DNA from: Holothuria scabra
Taxonomy: Eukaryota > Echinodermata > Holothuroidea > Aspidochirotida > Holothuriidae
Reading direction: 5' to 3'
DNA: 64,000 nt
Assembly: GCA_037179385.1 (NCBI GenBank)
Contig: CM074187.1
Coordinates: forward strand, 4,030,001-4,094,000
Shown here: piece by piece, positions 14,501 through 22,879 of the stretch
How the letters are laid out: each line of letters begins with the position of its first letter
How positions within the stretch are numbered: the first letter of the stretch is position 1
The notes under the pieces: model-generated
Database searches by the model: none
Seen by the model: the letters and a program-made list of their open reading frames with translations, nothing else
What the model was told of the DNA's origin: nothing
Position numbers and translations under genes: made by a program

Positions 14501-16638
14501 TATGAACCCATGCTTCAAGGTGCATACAACAAAACTTCCCTTCTCTGTGTGAACAATCACTTGGGTATTTCCAGAAAGCCCCTTTTCTGTAGAGAAGAAG
14601 AGTGTGAAACGGAAACCCTGCTTCATTCAATTGCATGGGATTAGCAAAGTAAAATATGAGAGAGATTTAAGAGCAGGGGTGGGGGGATATCTCTGTCTAC
14701 ACTTCACTATTTAGCTAATTTGTTGGTTGAGCAGCACACCAGGAGCTGGGATCACTGTAATAATTAAATAAGAGGAAACTTGGAGTTAGCAGAAAACTGC
14801 CAGCTTATTGACAACATTGACAATTTGTTCCAAAGAGGAGTAATAGTGCATAGTCGCAATAGGGAGAAAACAAACTTGTCTCTGTCAAAGGTTCTTACTT
14901 TAGTCTGAAAGTAAAATAACTGAGTAGAGTAGCCAGCAATCTATTCAATTAAACCAACTGAAACATTAAAATGAAGTGTAATTCTATGTCCTTAAGCACC
15001 ACACTTTGAAAAAAGTAGTCTTCTGTACAGCCTTTATTAAGTAAATCAAATTTAGCAAAAATTAAAGTAAGATTTCCCAACATAAATGTGGACCTTCCAG
15101 CCTTTTTTAAATGTTAATCCTTAAATCCCTGTTTCAGTAATCAATTTGATAGGCTGTAGATCTGGTAACAAACCAAAGCAAAAGAGCTTGTTTTCCTAGC
15201 CAGTGCACAGTTAGACATACAGCTGTATACAGTCCCCCAAAATAAGATCAGGGGTTTCTGTCAAGGGAACTAAAGGTGAGGATGTGTTCCCCTCCCCCTT
15301 CCAGAGTGGTAAAATTCCCCTTTTTTCGGTACAAATTTGAAAAAATGCCAGTATCTTGGTTTCCTATCTAAAAAGAGGACACCTTTGTTATCAAACATGA
15401 CAATGAACGGCACTGTATCTAATGCCTATTTTAAAAATATGGTGAATGTGACATGTCTGTTGGTGCCTGCCATACCATTACTCTAACAACCCTGTGGATA
15501 TCCTTCTTCAATGGAAACAACACTGAAATGTGCACAAAAGATTGAAGATCTATTACACCGATTAGCTACTAGATCTGTTTTTCCTTTTATGACTTGGGTA
15601 AGGAGGTGGGTACACATTAACATATACAGAATAAAACCAGTTGACCATCACAGTTCAACATTGCAACAAAGCAACCTTTTGTTTAGTTTAAACCAAGTTC
15701 TTGAAAAAATTTTAACTGTGTGACAGGTATTCAACAGTAAGCCCAGCTCTAGCAGAAGACAGTTGGAATGGCAGTGGACATGGTAAATATGACATTTCTA
15801 TTGGTGTCTGCCATACCATTGCTCCAACCCTGTGGATATCCTTCTTCATAGAAACAACACTGAAAAGTGTTGGCTGCCTGTCAATCAGAGGATTACTTAC
15901 AAAATATTAACCCTCACCTTCAAAATTCTTCATCATATGTCTATCTTATGGAATTGATTACTCCATATATCCCCACTAGGCTACTGCAGTCTGGTCCTCA
16001 AAATATCTTGAAAACTCCTTCCTCTACAGCCAGTACTTGTGGCCAAAGGGCCTTTCCAACCTGTGGGCCTTATCACTGGAACCATATTCCTAATCATATT
16101 AGGCTTTCTTCTACTCTTAGCACATTTAAAACCTGTCTTAAGGGTCACTTGTTTAAACTGGCATTTTCTTTGTAAATTGTTTGTTTTGTTTTCTTCTTTG
16201 TAAAGAGCATTGAGATGTTTTTTAACATTTATGTGCTAATGCACTACATAAATGCTTACTGTAATTACTATTATTATTTTTATTATTACTCTATGAGAGA
16301 AGGCCTTATAATAAATTCCAGGCAGAGGAGTTCAAGTAAACGTGCACATGAATACATTTGAGATTCTCACTTACCATAACCTTCCCTTGTTTCTAAGGCA
16401 GCCATTGAAACATGGATGTCAGCATCAGCTGTTTGTGTGAAGGTTTTCCCTGGGTTTAATTTTACACCTTGATTGTAAAAGGAATATGGAATAAAAAACA
16501 ATAAGTGTGGCTAGTGAATGACTTTTGAGGTAACAGTGAACTTGAGTTGTCCTCTGTAAATACTTTTTAATCAACAATTACCCACCCAGATATACCTCCA
16601 GGTCTTCCAATAGTTCCTTACCCCCAAAATTTGTACAT
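1744..16638 (-). CDS. Split gene: nucleoplasmin-like (NPL) domain plus C2H2 zinc-finger protein
   Basis: Whole-gene entry; the exons are listed separately. Order on the minus strand: candidate start exon 16622-16638, then 16375-16467, 14434-14586, 13196-13276, 8439-8537, 7289-7489, 5075-5182 and 1744-2519. Every exon from the second on has an AG before it, and every one but the last has a GT after it. All these introns are phase 1, so the six internal exons join in one open frame of about 500 residues. Seen: an NPL-like beta-barrel segment, an acidic stretch, an IKQEPPD motif, basic clusters and eight zinc fingers. Family knowledge: NPL domains of FKBP39/46 and nucleoplasmins form oligomeric histone chaperones; C2H2 arrays bind DNA. 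Inference: a nuclear DNA-binding chromatin factor. I know no named orthologue. The main weakness is the start exon, whose end is one base out of phase. Confidence 0.72.
2650..4480. other. Intron sequence, no feature recognised
   Basis: Lies between the last and penultimate exons of the zinc-finger gene. AT-rich; scattered poly-T and poly-A runs, no coding pattern. Confidence 0.4.
4483..5056. mobile_element. Fold-back MITE, family F1, copy 1
   Basis: About 570 bp that recurs at 16,672-17,244 with the same order of landmarks: TAAAAGAAGGGTTT at the left end, a GAACTTGAAGCAAGC block, a TGACATCATATCCC block, then the inverted counterparts (GAGGAAGTGATAT...) and a right end near AACTTCTCCTTTA. The two halves are partly complementary, so it is a fold-back element without coding capacity. 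It lies in an intron, next to the 5.1-kb exon. Confidence 0.6.
5075..5182 (-). CDS. Internal exon: basic, NLS-like segment of the NPL-zinc-finger gene
   Basis: Exon of 108 nt (36 codons), phase 1 at both ends, between acceptor TTTCAATTACAG and donor G|GTACTT. It encodes a Lys/Arg/Ser-rich stretch including VLKRSSPASKTTGKK and MPRRKVSKENKK, which look like nuclear-localisation signals and an unstructured linker. It reads directly into the first zinc finger (joining codon GAT, Asp). No domain is recognised. The fold-back MITE at 4483-5056 lies about 20 bp beyond the donor. Confidence 0.65.
5183..7288. other. Intron with short tandem repeats and a G+C-richer patch
   Basis: Contains a CpG-containing patch near 5920-6060 and a short degenerate tandem repeat near 6365-6440 built from CCCAGTCAACC/CCAGTCACC-like units. 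A (TG)n stretch lies at 6525-6560 and a C-run near 7001-7012. Near 6724 a good acceptor (TTTTCTTCTAG) on the plus strand precedes an AATAAA, which might mark a small terminal exon of an unknown transcript. No protein family is recognised. Confidence 0.35.
7289..7489 (-). CDS. Internal exon with IKQEPPD SUMO-type motif
   Basis: Exon of 201 nt (67 codons), phase 1 at both ends, between acceptor TCTTACCTGCAG and donor G|GTAAGT. It starts ITIKQEPPDSDDNQQEG and goes on as an acidic, Asn/Gln/Asp-rich, probably disordered segment ending TQELLDNE. IKQE fits the psi-K-x-E SUMO acceptor consensus, and IKQEPPD-like motifs are common in linkers of animal C2H2 regulators. Inference: a site for SUMO modification or co-repressor contact. 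Confidence 0.7.
8439..8537 (-). CDS. Internal exon: short acidic segment
   Basis: Exon of 99 nt (33 codons), phase 1 at both ends, between acceptor TTATATTTTCAG and donor G|GTATGG. It encodes a Ser/Asp/Glu run (NNDSDSEKDSEEDEDCW) followed by RAVFNP. Acidic tracts directly after the core are a hallmark of nucleoplasmin-family proteins and of FKBP39/46, so its position just behind the NPL exons supports the model. Confidence 0.7.
8808..8945. repeat. Short inverted repeat (about 40-bp arms)
   Basis: The left arm, around TGGTGAATAAACTGTCAAG and CCAAATTTGGCAAAATA, is mirrored by TATTTTGCCAAACTGG and GACGGTTTATTCACCAAC, with imperfect pairing. The phrase CCATCAAGACTTC/AGACTCCAAATTTGGCAA is also directly repeated inside. 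Possibly a small fold-back element in the intron. Confidence 0.5.
8950..11150. other. Intron sequence, no feature recognised
   Basis: Part of the 8.5-13.2-kb intron of the zinc-finger gene. No exon with both good borders and an open frame was seen; open frames at 9533-9885 carry no recognisable motif. Confidence 0.35.
11154..12860. mobile_element. Tandem-repeat element, copy A (GATTCCTTGCC ends)
   Basis: Left end AACCAGAAAGCC, then the palindrome AGCCAAAAGGCT and GATTCCTTGCC. The middle is an array of nine or so monomers spaced 145 or 156 bp (measured at GGGATCATCTACTC). The right part has (CA)n, then GACATCACCATCGCATAG and a perfect 11-bp-stem hairpin (GATTCCTTGCC / GGCAAGGAATC). The same ends occur in copies at 21.1, 56.3 and 60.9 kb, so this is a transposed unit and not a simple satellite. 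No coding capacity. Palindromic ends, internal minisatellite and microsatellite recall non-autonomous Helentron/DINE-1-like elements; that class is a guess. It sits inside an intron of the zinc-finger gene. Confidence 0.8.
11618..11630 (-). promoter_or_regulatory. DR1 nuclear-receptor-like site in array A (example)
   Basis: Exact AGGTCAAAGGTCA read on the minus strand. Further exact copies in this array lie at 11919-11931 and 12666-12678; other monomers carry one-base variants. DR1 (AGGTCA-N-AGGTCA) is the established binding site of RXR, HNF4 and COUP-TF-type receptors. Whether any receptor binds here is unknown. Confidence 0.55.
13196..13276 (-). CDS. Internal exon: last strand of NPL domain
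   Basis: Exon of 81 nt (27 codons), phase 1 at both ends, between acceptor CATTTTAACAG and donor A|GTAAGC. It starts GVIHLTGE, matching the final beta strand of NPL domains (consensus G-x-V-H-L-T-G-Y in FKBP39/46-type proteins). It goes on as TINDRYRRNALTEDAHLSQ, which is not recognised. Joining to the previous exon gives CEGKGVIHLTG, with the glycine codon split by the intron. Confidence 0.72.
13766..14318. mobile_element. Fold-back MITE, family F2, copy 1
   Basis: Long imperfect palindrome centred near 14,105. AAAGGGACA at the left is mirrored by TGTCCCTTTA at the right. Inside, GGTAAATTTCACATTTGAAG and CCAATCATGAAACTGGACAG reappear in reverse complement as TAGTGAAATTTAC and CTGTCCTGTTTCATGATTGG. 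Arms are roughly 250 bp. The same family hosts the BEL element (25.3/31.9 kb) and occurs again at 37.3 kb. Confidence 0.7.
14434..14586 (-). CDS. Internal exon: central part of NPL domain
   Basis: Exon of 153 nt (51 codons), phase 1 at both ends, between acceptor CTTCTTCTCTACAG and donor G|GTAATC. The reading includes NTQVIVHTEKGSFVVCTLKH, then ILQQNLDMHIKA and LTLSCEGK. This follows the NPL pattern of a hydrophobic strand, a K-x-(F/Y)-x-(V/L)-CTL turn, a Q-x-x-LD strand and a K-G turn seen in FKBP39/46-type proteins. Identified by pattern memory, not by a profile search. Confidence 0.75.
15845..16295 (+). mobile_element. 5'-truncated LINE 3' end (CR1/L2-like)
   Basis: The translation shows the C-terminal signature of LINE reverse transcriptases: CWLPVNQRITYKILTLTFKI, then in the continuing frame GQRAFPTCGPYHWNHIPNHI and LSTFKTCLKGHLFKLAF. 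This is followed by AGAGCATTGAGATG...ACTACATAAATGC and a (TTATTA)n tail, as is usual for L2/CR1-type 3' ends. About 90 bp just upstream (15,775-15,865) is a diverged duplicate of 15,450-15,540. Only the 3' tip of the element is present. Confidence 0.65.
16375..16467 (-). CDS. Internal exon: first strands of NPL domain
   Basis: Exon of 93 nt (31 codons), phase 1 at both ends, between a weak acceptor (TTTTACAATCAAG) and donor G|GTAAGT. It encodes VKLNPGKTFTQTADADIHVS then MAALETREGY. NPL domains begin with an FWG-x-x-(L/M)-x-P-x-(K/R)-x-Y-(T/S)-Q-T motif and a later H-(I/L)-S-x-(A/V)-AL motif; both are visible here. It splices in frame to the 14.4-kb exon. Confidence 0.72.
16622..16638 (-). CDS. 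Candidate start exon, MYKFWG-like, one base out of phase
   Basis: On the minus strand ATG TAC AAA TTT TGG is followed by G-rich sequence and a donor GTAAGG. NPL proteins begin M..FWG, and the next exon continues with VKLNPGK, so the match in sense and place is striking. The intron would be only about 154 bp. The run before the donor holds five Gs; four would restore phase 1. Either a base was added in the read, or this start is not used. Only about 33 bp separate this ATG from the outer end of the MITE at 16672-17244. Confidence 0.45.
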
Positions 16639-16671
16639 CATAAATTAGGAGTATCATACATATGTCCAACA

Positions 16672-17244
16672 TAAAAGAAGGGTTTAAGGTAATATCAAGT
16701 TTTGATATGTTAGAGAGGTACATAACCTAAGCATTTTGGTGAAATTTTTGCATTGATATCCAATGTGAGGTTATCAAGATATGAGTGAGTAAAGTTGTCA
16801 CATTTTTGACAAACAGTGAACTTGAAGCAAGCACATGTGACATCATATCCCAACAATAATGGACAGCCTTTTGCTTTCCTTTAAGCATTACAGCCTATTT
16901 TCTCCTCAACAGTTCCATATTATCAACATGTGATTGCATAAGTGGCATGAGAACTTTTCAAACTTTGCAATCCCCATGGGGAGGTCCCATTCCTATTAAC
17001 ATCAAGGTCAACATCACAGTCTGAAAAGACAAAGAGAAACAAAGCATTCCTTGTCATTGTGAGGAAGTGATATTACCTCTTCTGCCCACAATTACACTTT
17101 GGAACACAAATCTAGTAATTTCATTTGCTGATATTTTGAGAAATACATGTTTTATTTGAAAGAAAATTTCACCACACTGAGTAGATTTTACCCTTCTTTC
17201 ACATGTGAAAATTAATCTTCTGCCTAAACTTAAGTTCCCCTTTA
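16672..17244. mobile_element. Fold-back MITE, family F1, copy 2
   Basis: Second copy of the 4483-5056 element, with the same left end (TAAAAGAAGGGTTTAAGG), the GAACTTGAAGCAAGCAC and GTGACATCATATCCC blocks, and the inverted right half. It begins about 33 bp upstream of the candidate start codon of the zinc-finger gene, so it may contain 5'UTR or promoter sequence of that gene. Confidence 0.6.
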
Positions 17245-18995
17245 ACTAATTCATGAAACAAATTGATCAACAAACAGCAGCTATCCAAGAATCAAACTTT
17301 CAAAATAATGATCACTTTAAGGTAATTAAATCAAGGTAATTACTATTCACATATTTGTAATTTCTAAATTCCTATCACAGTGCTATACTACAACATAAAT
17401 ATTTTTCTGATAAACTTAACAGGACATTGAATGTTACAATCTAAGTAATGAAGATATAATATGACCAAGACAATTTTTTCCATCAAAGATTACTTCATTC
17501 ATTTTTCCCCTTGCAGCTTCACAAACAAAATTTTATAGGTTTGGTGAAAACTGAGAACATAACATTGTGACATAGTGGTGCAGTAGTTTGGTGCCGTAGA
17601 CCTGTGTGGTCAAAGTGGAATATTTTTAGCAATACTAATTAATACACCCATCGATCTGTATTTTGGGCAGCACTTCCAAAATGGACTATTTGTCACTACC
17701 ATAGCCTTATTATACAGTAGGTTTGCATCAGAATCATTACTATGGTACTTATACTCCACACTGGCCTCCCTATCAAGAATTTGCAGTAAATCTCAAATAT
17801 ATTGTAAGATCATGCCTGTCTCAATTTTCAGAAAATAGCTTTGATGTTGAAACATGTTTTGCACATTTTCACACAAGTGCAAAACCATGTGTTTCACAAG
17901 TACCTACAGTAGTGAGCTGTTCTTTATTATTTGTGCAATTGTTTGTCCATTCGTTCATAGCTTTGTTTTAATAATTCATATTTACAGTATTTTTTGGCAG
18001 GAATTCAACAGGGTTTGTGGGTCCATGAATCATTTACTGTTTATTATTTAATGTCTGAGACACAATAATTTCATTACAGCAACACTGAACTCCTATCAAG
18101 ATTAAAGAAATTTGACAGAGTTGATCCATAAGTTGGATAAAAAAACAAACTTGTATTTTAGTAAGATTCTCACAAAGAAAAGAAAAATTGTCCATCAGAC
18201 AACTAGCTTTTATTTATTTGGTTGCCTGTATGGTATTATTAATGTTGCCCTGAACAACCAAACACCTCATAAATAGAGCTCTGTCATGTTCACTAAGGCA
18301 GGGGTAGAAACATTCAAGAAAGCTTAAGCACTGTACACATACCCCACAACATTTTAAGCTTGACTTCTCCACTGAATGAGGATGTTAAAATGGAAAACCT
18401 GTTCTCTCTTTCTTAAATATTGTTGGAGCCTGAAAAAAAAAAAAAAAACATTCACACACATAAGATTTTATAACTGGCACAGTGACAGTATTAGTGCTGA
18501 CTGAAAAAGTCAAACACAGACAAAACTTTCCATCAAGGACCTGTAAAACAAACCAAGCAAGGCTACAAGGCTATAGCTGCAGGTTGGAGGAAAATATTTG
18601 CCCCTGGACATAAAAGATAAACATGGCCATTGCCTTTAAATTACTGCATTTAGTATACCTTAAGTACTTCATAAATATTTTTGCCCCCTACAGGATATTT
18701 TCCCCCTTCAGGATATTTTCCCCCTTCAGTACTATACCTGGCTATTGGCCTGTAAACCTAAACCTTCAAACATTCCACAAATACATAACAAAGTTTACAT
18801 AATATCTATAGCAGGGGTAGAGTGCTAATGTTATTTTGGGACGAGGGTGTAATAAGATATACTGTAGTCTTCTAATATATCATTGCGGTTGTACAAGATG
18901 ATTAATAATGATGGAGATGGACTTGTACAAATCTGATCCAGTTTACTGAGGATGAAACAGGAAAGACTACTTAAGCAGTGAAGGAAAAGGGTGAA
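17245..18995. other. Intergenic, no gene recognised
   Basis: AT-rich. Notable only for a poly-A run near 18,432 and a short tandem repeat at about 18,685-18,735 made of roughly 20-bp units (CAGGATATTTTCCCCCTT, about 2.5 copies). No coding exon supported. Confidence 0.4.
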
Positions 18996-19001
18996 CAAAT
19001 A

Positions 19002-19232
19002 GATGAATCCGAACAGACAGTGATGGTCTGATTTCAGACGGCCATAACTGGGGTCCATTACCTTTTAATCTATTGATTTCTTTGCATACCTGTATCATGG
19101 ATGGTTTTACACTAAATTGTACCTAGATTCCTTCAATTTCACTGAATATGAGGGTTTGAAACTCATGTAGAGCATACAAAAAGACGGTCCAAGGCTGATG
19201 GACCCCACTAATGGCTGCCCACGGTCATACTG
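19002..19232 (+). mobile_element. Short MITE, family F3, copy 1
   Basis: Related to 60,312-60,522 and, in reverse and partial, 24,324-24,476; a tip also lies at about 21,080-21,105. Landmarks are CCGAACAGACAGTGATGG, GGCCATAACTGGGGTCCAT and, at the far end, CTGATGGACCCCACTAATGG. The last two are near-reverse-complements (GGCCATTA-TGGGGT-CATCA), so the family has inverted termini. Confidence 0.55.
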
Positions 19233-19669
19233 TATAAAACAAGTGATTACCAGATTCATCTATGACAGTTACTTGTTCTTGTAAAAGAACTTGAGGTAGC
19301 AGAGGGTTGTTTGAATACTGTGCGAATACTGTGCAATTATCAAACCTTGTTTACCTCTTACATTTTCCTGTGTGAGCTGAAGGAGAGATGTAGTTATATA
19401 CAGTAAAGTTAATGTGTGGCAGTGCAAGTGCCAGTATAAATTTTAAGGGATCTTCTCGTAACAAAATTCATTTTAAAATATGTAGGGAAGTCTTCTCTTT
19501 CACAAAATGAAAATTGCATCATAAAAGGATATACAGTAGATATACAGTAGATATATGATACAGTATATCATAATATCTGGTGCAATTGCCAAATACTAAA
19601 AGTACTACTTATCTCATGAAAGTTGGTTGAACAACTGGGGGCTAAAAATAAACCAGAATTCTTTTCAAA

Positions 19670-20440
19670 AAAATGCTGCATTTATTGTAACACCTAGTGA
19701 CCCAAAGTGACCTTTGACTCCAACATTAAGTAACTGGTTTTTCTTTAAATCCATAACACTTCTACATTCAAAAAGCCACATTTCAATCTCAATGGGATAT
19801 CTCAAGGTAGGAAACAAGGCAAGTGCCTTAGGATATTCTGCAAACAAGTATTTCAGAGTTTGGTGCCAGGTGATACCAGAAAACCATTGACCTCCACCTA
19901 AACAAAAACAACAGGGACTTTCAACTCACCGTAACATATCCACATATTAATTATGAAATCCATCCAAGTTTCCTACCTTGAGATATCTCATTGACAAAGT
20001 TTTTAAAGTTTGAACTTTGGTGATGCCAGATGATCTTTCACCTCCACAAAAAACATAAAAACCATCTTCTCATCATAATGCATCCACATACTAATTATGA
20101 AATACATCCAAGTTTTATACCTTGAGCATCCCTACTAAAAAAGTTAGAATAGTTTGACCTCTGATGACCTCAAATGACCTTCAACCTCCACCAAAGCCCA
20201 CAGATGCCATCTTCCTACCATCACACATCCACATTCTAATGTTGAACTCTATCCCACTTTCCTAACTTGAAATACAAAGTAGAAAAGGTTTTCAAGGTTG
20301 ACCTTGGATAACCCCAGGTGAACTTTGACCTCTACCAAAATTCAAAAGGTCCACTCTCCTATCATAATTCATCAACAAACAAAGTCTGAAAACAATCCAG
20401 GCTTCCTACCATTAGGTTTCATGCAAACAACGCTTTAAGA
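19670..20440. repeat. Old, degenerate tandem array related to the DR1-bearing repeats
   Basis: Monomers of about 150 bp repeat the order GTGACC..AAATGACCTTTGAC/CAACCTCCACCAAA, a CATC-TCCTA-CAT block, CCACAT-CTAAT and TTGAGATATC. Sequence agreement between units is much lower than in copies A and B. No terminal palindromes seen. Probably an ancient copy of the same array. Confidence 0.5.
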
Positions 20441-20640
20441 GTTTGACACCCCCTCCCCCTCCCTGAATGTATATAATCCAGACGTGCTCAGTACCGTTCA
20501 TGCTGTGTAATATGTAAGCTTTGGTACTCTGCATTGTTCCAATTAGCTGCCAATCAAATAGCTGAGCCAATTGAGAATTTCGGTACCCCTGAAGCAAAAT
20601 TTAAGTTTGGGGTGTTAGGTTTGGCCCTTTAAGATATACA

Positions 20641-20886
20641 GAGTTGCATATCATATCTGTTTTGCAATTTAAACAATGGGGCCTACCTTTCTTAACTTTC
20701 AACAATTACTGTACAACAAAATTTTCCTCACTTGTAATTAAGTTTACGCAAGGGAGGAAACTAACGTTTTTTGGGAAGGAAACCTACTTTTTTTTTTATA
20801 CTGAGTTGCATATCATATCTGTTTTGCAATTAAAACAATGGGGCCTACCTTTCTTAACTTTCAACAATTACAACAAAATTTTCCTC
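20641..20886 (+). repeat. Direct duplication of an 84-bp unit
   Basis: GAGTTGCATATCATATCTG followed by TTTTGCAATTTAAACAATGG and the next 45 bp occur at 20,641-20,724 and again at 20,803-20,886 with a few differences. Both copies end ACAACAAAATTTTCCTC. The spacer is about 78 bp. Confidence 0.8.
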
Positions 20887-21144
20887 TGGAAATTAACAGA
20901 CCCCTTGCCATGCCGAGGGCGTAGGCCTGATGTTAGGCCTGCTCACACATATGGTAGCAACAATTCAAAGTGCAGTATGCTGTCCATGTAACAAAATCAG
21001 TATGATATTATTATTATTTTAAGTAATTTAGGTTCACTGTACAAAGTGTAGTGAATACCTTGACTAGACTTATAATATAGCCTAGGCCATTAGTGGGGTC
21101 CATCAGCCCACAGGTTGTCCTAGCATTATATAGTATATATGTTT

Positions 21145-22788
21145 AACCAGAAAGCCAAAAGGCTTAGTGATTCCTTGCCACTGAAATGTAAAGCCTTTTT
21201 TCACATTGACATTGCTTGGCAATGTTTTTCAATTAACAGGGCTCCATAATGTGCCCACAAAGTACCCATGCAAGGCATCCAATCTTCTTACATTGAGATC
21301 CCCCTTGCCCGTTGTGAACCCAAATGACATTTGACCTCCACCAAAAACTTCTGGGACCATGTATTCACTATGTGCCATCTACAGGACAAGTTACAGGACC
21401 CTACAAGTGACATTTCTTGAAAGACTGTGCAGGAAAGCTTGTCAGGCTTTGAACATGCTGACTCCAAATGAACTTTGACCTTTCAGAAAATCAATAGGGA
21501 TCATCTACTCAATATGACCAATCCACACACTAAATATGAGCACAGTCACATGTACCGTTCTTGAGATATCGTGTTTACGAAATTTTGACCTTTTGACCTC
21601 TCATGACCACAAATGACCTTTGACCTCCACTTAAAACAATAGGGATCATCTACTCAATATGGCCAACACACTCGCCAAATATGAGTATAGTCACATGTAC
21701 CGTGTTCGAGATATCGTGTTTACGAAATTTTGACCTTTTGACCTCTCGTGACCCCAAATGACCTTTGATCTCCACCAAAAACAGTAGGGATCATCTACTC
21801 AATATGGCCAAGGCACACACCGAATATGAGATTAGTCACACTTACTCTTCTTGAGATACGGTGTTTAAAAGCAATTTTTAAGGAATTCACCTATTGACCT
21901 CTCGTGACCCCAAATGACCTTTGACCTCCACAAAAATCAATAGGGATTATCTACTCAATATGACCAATCCACACACCAAATATGAGCATAGTCACATGTA
22001 CCGTGTTCGAGATATCGTGTTTACGAAGTTTTGACCTTTTGACCTCTCGTGACCCCAAATGACCTTTGATCTCCACCAAAAACAATAGGGATCAACTACT
22101 CATTATGGCCAATGCACACACCAAATATGAGATTAGTCACACTTACCCTTCTTGAGATACCGTGTTTACAAGCAATTTCTAAGGAATTTACCTATTGACC
22201 TCTCGTGACCCCAAATGACCTTTGACCTCCACAAAAATCAATAGGGATCATCTACTCAATATGACCAATCCACACACCAAATATGAGCATAGTCACATGT
22301 ACCGTTCTCGAGATATCGTGTTTACGAAGTTTTGACCTTTTGACCTCTCGTGACCCCAAATGACCTTTGATCTACACCAAAAACAATAGGGATCATGTAC
22401 TCAATATGGCCAATGCACACACCAAATATGAGATTAGTCACACTTACCCTTCTTGAGATACCGTGTTTACAAGCAATTTCTAAGGAATTTATCTATTGAC
22501 CTCTCGTGACCCCAAATGACCTTTGACCTCCAAGAAAATCGATAGGGATCATCTACTCAATATGACCAATCCACACACCAAATATGAGCATAGTCACATG
22601 TACCGTTCTCGAGATATCGTGTTTACAAGATTTTGACCTTTTGACCTCTCGTGACCCCAAGTGACCTTTGACGTCCACCAAAAACAATAGGGATCATCTA
22701 CTCAATATGGGCAATCCACATGCCAAGTATGAGATCCCTCGGACTTACCCTTCTTGAGATATCGTGTTTACAAGCCAAAGCGTCACAT

Positions 22789-22826
<38 letters not shown>

Positions 22827-22876
22827 ACGACATCACCATCGCATAGATTCCTTGCCTGCCTACGGCAAGGAATCAA
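21145..22876. mobile_element. Tandem-repeat element, copy B (GATTCCTTGCC ends)
   Basis: Same layout and orientation as copy A: AACCAGAAAGCC plus AGCCAAAAGGCT, GATTCCTTGCC, the unique leader, the array, (CA)n with about 15 units, then the right hairpin. Monomer spacing at GGGATC is 145, 145, 156, 145, 156, 145, 156, 145, that is mostly 301-bp dimers. The 156-bp type carries CAAGCAATTTCTAAGGAATT where the 145-bp type has CGAAGTTTTGACC. Exact DR1 sites: 21,614-21,626, 21,915-21,927, 22,216-22,228 and 22,517-22,529. Copies A and B are very alike along their whole length, suggesting recent spread. Confidence 0.82.
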
Positions 22877-22879
22877 AAA

